Shown piece by piece: positions 60,468 through 64,000 of a stretch of DNA of 64,000 nt. Every line of letters begins with the position of its first letter. The stretch's first letter is position 1. This DNA comes from Agelas oroides (lineage: Eukaryota; Porifera; Demospongiae; Agelasida; Agelasidae). The translations under genes and the position numbers were made by a program. The stretch is taken from NCBI GenBank assembly GCA_949130485.1, contig OX422200.1, forward strand, positions 4,572,274 to 4,636,273, written 5' to 3'. The notes below the pieces were generated by a model that was not told where the DNA came from, did no database searches, and was given only the letters and a program-made list of their open reading frames with translations.

Positions 60468-63388
60468 TCGGAGGATTTATCAGGACTTCCCGCACATAAA
60501 CAGTCTTGCATCAACCTCACAGGGCGTCCACAGCGGTGGAAACTGCTTTCTCGATCTCCTCTGGCACTTAAAGATGCCTGCACCTGCTTCACGGCACCTC
60601 CTAGGAGGTTAAAACGGCTTTGTCAGGTCTTTCCCGCACATAAACAGGCTTGCACGAGCCTCACAGTATCTCCACAGTGGTGAAAACAGCTTTCTCGATC
60701 TTCCCTGGCAATTAAACAGGCCTGCACGTGCTTCACAGTACCTCCTCGGAAGTTAAAACGGAGTTATCAGGTCTTTCCCGCACATAAACAGGGTTACACC
60801 AACCTCACAGGGACTCCACAGTGGTGAAAACTGCTTTCCCGATCTTCTCTGTAACTTAAACCGGCCTCCATGTGCTTCACAGCACCTCCTCGGAGGTTAA
60901 AACGGCATTATAGTCATATCTTTCCCCCACATAAACAGGCTTGCACGAGCCTCACAGTATCTCCACAGTGGTGAAAACTGCTTTCTCGATCTTCCCTGGC
61001 ACTTAAACAGGACTCCACGTGCTTCACAGAAGCTACTCGGAGGTTAAAACGGCTTTGTCAGGTATTTCCCACACAAACAGGCTTGCACCCACCTCACATT
61101 ACCTCCAAAGTGGTGAAAACTGCTTTCTCGATCTGCCCTGGCACTTAAACCGGCCTGCACGTGCTTCAAAACACCTGCTCGGAGGTTTTATCAGGACTTC
61201 CCGCACATAAACAGGCATGCATCAACCTCACAGGGCGTCCACAGCGGTGGAAACTGCTTTCACGATCTTCTCTGGCACTTAAACAAGCCTGCACCTGCTT
61301 CACAGCACCTACTTGGAGGTTAAAACGGTGTTATCAGGCCTTTCCCTCACATAAACAGGCTTGCACCAACCTCACAGCGCCTCCACAGCGGTGGAAACTG
61401 CTTTCTCGATCTTCTCTGGCACTTACACTGGCCTCCACGTGCTTCACAGCACTTCCTCGGAGGTTAAAACGGGTCTTTCCCTCACATAAAAACGCTTGCA
61501 CGAGACTCACAGTCCCTCCACAGTGGTGAAAACTGCTTTCTCGATACTCCCTGGCTCTTAAACAGGCCTCCATGTGCTTCACAATACCTGATCGGATGTT
61601 AAAACGGCTTTGTCAGGTCTTTCCCGCATATAAACAGGCTTGCCTCACAAGACCTCCACAGTGGAGAAAACTGCTTTCTCGATCTTCCCTGGCACATTAA
61701 CAGGCCTGCACGTGCTTCACAGCACCTCCTCGGAGGTTTTATCAGTACTTCCTGCACATAAACAGGCTTGCATCAACATCACAGGGCGTCCACAGCGGTG
61801 GAAACTGCTTTCTCGATCTCCTCTGGCACTTGAACAGGACTACACGTGCTTAAAAGCACCTCCTCGGAGGTTAAAACGGCGTTATCAGGTCTTTCCGGCA
61901 CATAAACAGGCTTGGACCAACCTCACAGTATCTCCACAGCGGTGAAAACTGCTTTCTCGATCTTCTCTGATACTTAAACAGGACTGCACGTGCTTCACAG
62001 CACCTCCTCGGAGGTTTTATCAGGACTTCCCGCACATAAACAGGCTTGCATCAACCTCACAGGGCGTCCACAGCGGTGGAAACTGCTTTCTCGATCTTCT
62101 CTGGCACTTAAACAGGCCTGCACGTACTTCACAGTACCTCCTCGGAAGTTAAAACGGCGTTATCAGGTCTTTCCCGCACATAAACAGGCTTGTACCAACC
62201 TCACAGGGCCTCCACAGGGGTGAAAACTGCTTTCTCGATCTTCTCTAGTACTTAAACAGGACTGCACGTGCTTCAAATCACCTCCTCGGAGGTTAAAACG
62301 GCGTTATCAGATCTTTCCCGCACATAAGCAGGCTTGCACCAACCTCACAGGGCCTCCACAGCGGTGAAAACTGCTTTCTGGATATGCTCAATACTTACAC
62401 AGGCATCCACGTGCTTCACAGCACCTCCTCGGTGGTTAAAACTGCATCATGTCCTTACCGCACATAGACAGGCTTGCACGAGACTCACAGGACCACCTCA
62501 GTTGTGAAAACTTCTTTGTCGATCTTCCCTGGCACTTAAACAGGCCTGCACGTGCTTCACAGCACCTCCTGGGAGGTGAAAACTGCTTTGTCAGGTCTTT
62601 CCCGCACATAAACAGGCTTGCACGAGCCTCACAGGACCTCAACAGTGGTGAAAACTGCTTTCTCAATCTTCCCTAGCTCTTAAACAGTCCTGCACGTGCT
62701 TCACAGTACCTCCTGGGAGGTTAAAACAGTTTTATCAGGTTTTCCCGTACATAAACAGGCGTTCACGAGCCTCACAAGACCTACACAGTGGAGAAAACTG
62801 CTTTCTCGCTCTTCCCTGGGGCTTAAACAGGCCTGCGCGTGCTACAACGTACCTCCTCGGAGGTGAAAACTGCTTTATCAGGACTTCCCGCACATAAACA
62901 GGCTTGCATCAACCTCACAGGGCCACCACAGCGGTGAAAACTGCTTTGTCGATATGCTCTGGCACTTACACTGGCCTCCACGTGCTTCACAGCACTTCCT
63001 CGGAGGTTAAAACGGCGTTATCAAGTCTTTCCCTCACATAAACAGGCTTACACCAACCACACAGGGCTTCCACAGTGGTGAAAACTGCTTTCCCGATCTT
63101 CTCTGGCACTTAAACAAGCCTCCATGTGCTTCAAAGCACCTCCTCGGAGGTTAAAACGGCGTTATCAGGTCTTCGCCGCACATAAACAGGCTTGCACCAA
63201 CCTCACAGGGCCACCACAGCGGTGAAAACTGCTTTGTCGATATGCTCTGGCACTTACACTGGCCTCCACGTGCTTCACAGCACTTCCTCGGAGGTTAAAA
63301 CGGGTCTTTCCCTCACATAAACAGGCTTGCACGAGACTCACAGTGCGTCCACAGTGGTGAAAACTGCTTTCTCGATATTCCCTGGCTC
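60468..63388. repeat. Satellite array, ~20 copies of a 144-bp dimer of 72-bp monomers
   Basis: The 144-bp period is seen from TTCCCGCACA at 60631 and 60775. Each unit has two related halves: A (CTCACAG..CCTCCACAG.GGTGAAAACTGCTTTCTCGATC) and B (CTTCACAG.ACCTCCTCGGAGGTTAAAACGG.GTTATCAGG). Both begin with a CTTGCAC/CCTGCAC step and end in TAAACAGG. A and B alternate through the array. Scattered open frames on both strands are repeat noise. Confidence 0.95.
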
Positions 63389-64000
63389 TTAATGGGAGAA
63401 CAAAAGAGTCCTAAAAACAGCCATTTAATGATATTCATGAGAGCTCTGCTGACAGATGGAATCAGAGTGTGTCAAGTAAAAGCTTACCACACAGAATTGA
63501 CCACTGCTTGTCCTTGGATGGCTCTTATAGAGATTTACGACTCCGAAACACACTGGACCTCAACCTTAGACATTGCTAATAACATTCACGACCCTATAAT
63601 GATACTCATGATCTACCTAACCAGGGTTGTGTCCCACAAGGGGTTAGACGAATTCTAAGGGCTTGATTCAATTTTAGCTTGCCTGCTACTTCTGAACTTC
63701 TGGCCTCATATTCTAGCCCCTTTACCCACCATTAGCCCTTTAAATGCTAAATTAATTCCCCTAAAGGTCTTGTGTAGACTAGTCCCACCTTCTTTCACCT
63801 GCATTTCCACTTCTGCCAGGAGTTAGCCCGAGAAACTTGATCCACAGCTTGCTTCAGAAGTTTTTTGCAGGTTCATGACCCTGACCACACCCACTCATTA
63901 CCGAGCGTTCAATAGTCTGGGCCCTCCGACCAGGGAACGCTCCTCCAAACTGAAAGCTGCCTAAAATAAACAGAAATGGAGTCCCTACAAGGTGAAAGGA
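63389..64000. other. Window end, nothing identified
   Basis: An 88-codon plus-strand frame starts ATGGGAGAACAAAAG at 63392, directly after the satellite, but it shows no recognisable domain and no SLCO similarity. No other feature is seen. Confidence 0.5.

Noticed and set aside
60400-62676. Several 60-120-codon frames in the satellite
   Set aside because: The frames switch strand and phase with the 144-bp period. No domain or codon constraint.
1-64000. LTR retrotransposons or retroviral remnants
   Set aside because: No paired LTRs, protease, RNase H or integrase motifs were recognised. The two RT-related pieces are non-LTR.
54763-64000. Further SLCO exons
   Set aside because: No plus-strand frame resembles the OATP TM2-TM12 motifs. 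The 63392 frame has no similarity.

Overview
The window is nuclear DNA of an animal. It holds spliced orthologues of metazoan genes (RNPC3, SIAE, an ANGEL-type phosphatase and the first exon of an organic-anion transporter), GT-AG introns of 0.1 to 11 kb, microsatellites and very dense DNA transposons. A non-bilaterian invertebrate such as a sponge is plausible, but the phylum cannot be fixed from this sequence alone.

Layout of host genes: RNPC3 (+, 250-9254; its 5' exons lie before the window) converges on SIAE (-, 17403-9430) with 175 bp between stop codons. SIAE is head-to-head with ANGEL (+, 20212-47123, six coding exons). The first exon of an SLCO/OATP transporter (+, 54372-54762) follows, and its remaining exons were not found before base 64000. 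Exons were placed by homology to remembered human proteins and by reading-phase consistency. RNPC3, SIAE and ANGEL close without phase conflict.

Layout of mobile DNA: most intronic and intergenic DNA is transposon-derived. (1) One family has TAGCCTCG-type ends and 9-bp target duplications, as in Mutator (MULE) elements. It includes short foldbacks, a 913-bp near-perfect palindrome (49429-50341) and a 3.0-kb element (28073-31113) that encloses a pogo-type transposase and a HIRAN + Ulp1-type protease. (2) A multi-exon minus-strand gene (60180-55932) joins a Ulp1/SENP-like cysteine protease to a MULE transposase with a SWIM finger. Its coding end reads into the same TAGCCTCG terminus, so it is the best candidate for the family's autonomous member. 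(3) A 4.8-kb element with ~470-510-bp terminal inverted repeats (49408-54217) carries a spliced gene with a ubiquitin-like domain, a B-box-like finger, a transposase-like C-terminus and a Tudor-like tail. (4) Many small TA-flanked elements have TACNGTA termini. (5) There are hAT elements, two LINE fragments, a 47-bp minisatellite, and a dimeric 72+72-bp satellite array at 60468-63388.

No LTR retrovirus, Polinton, CRISPR array, rRNA or tRNA was recognised. The points most worth a second look are the protease-transposase fusion, the protease-carrying element with a perfect 9-bp duplication, the ubiquitin-like long-TIR element, and the Ser-to-Asn change at the expected SIAE nucleophile.
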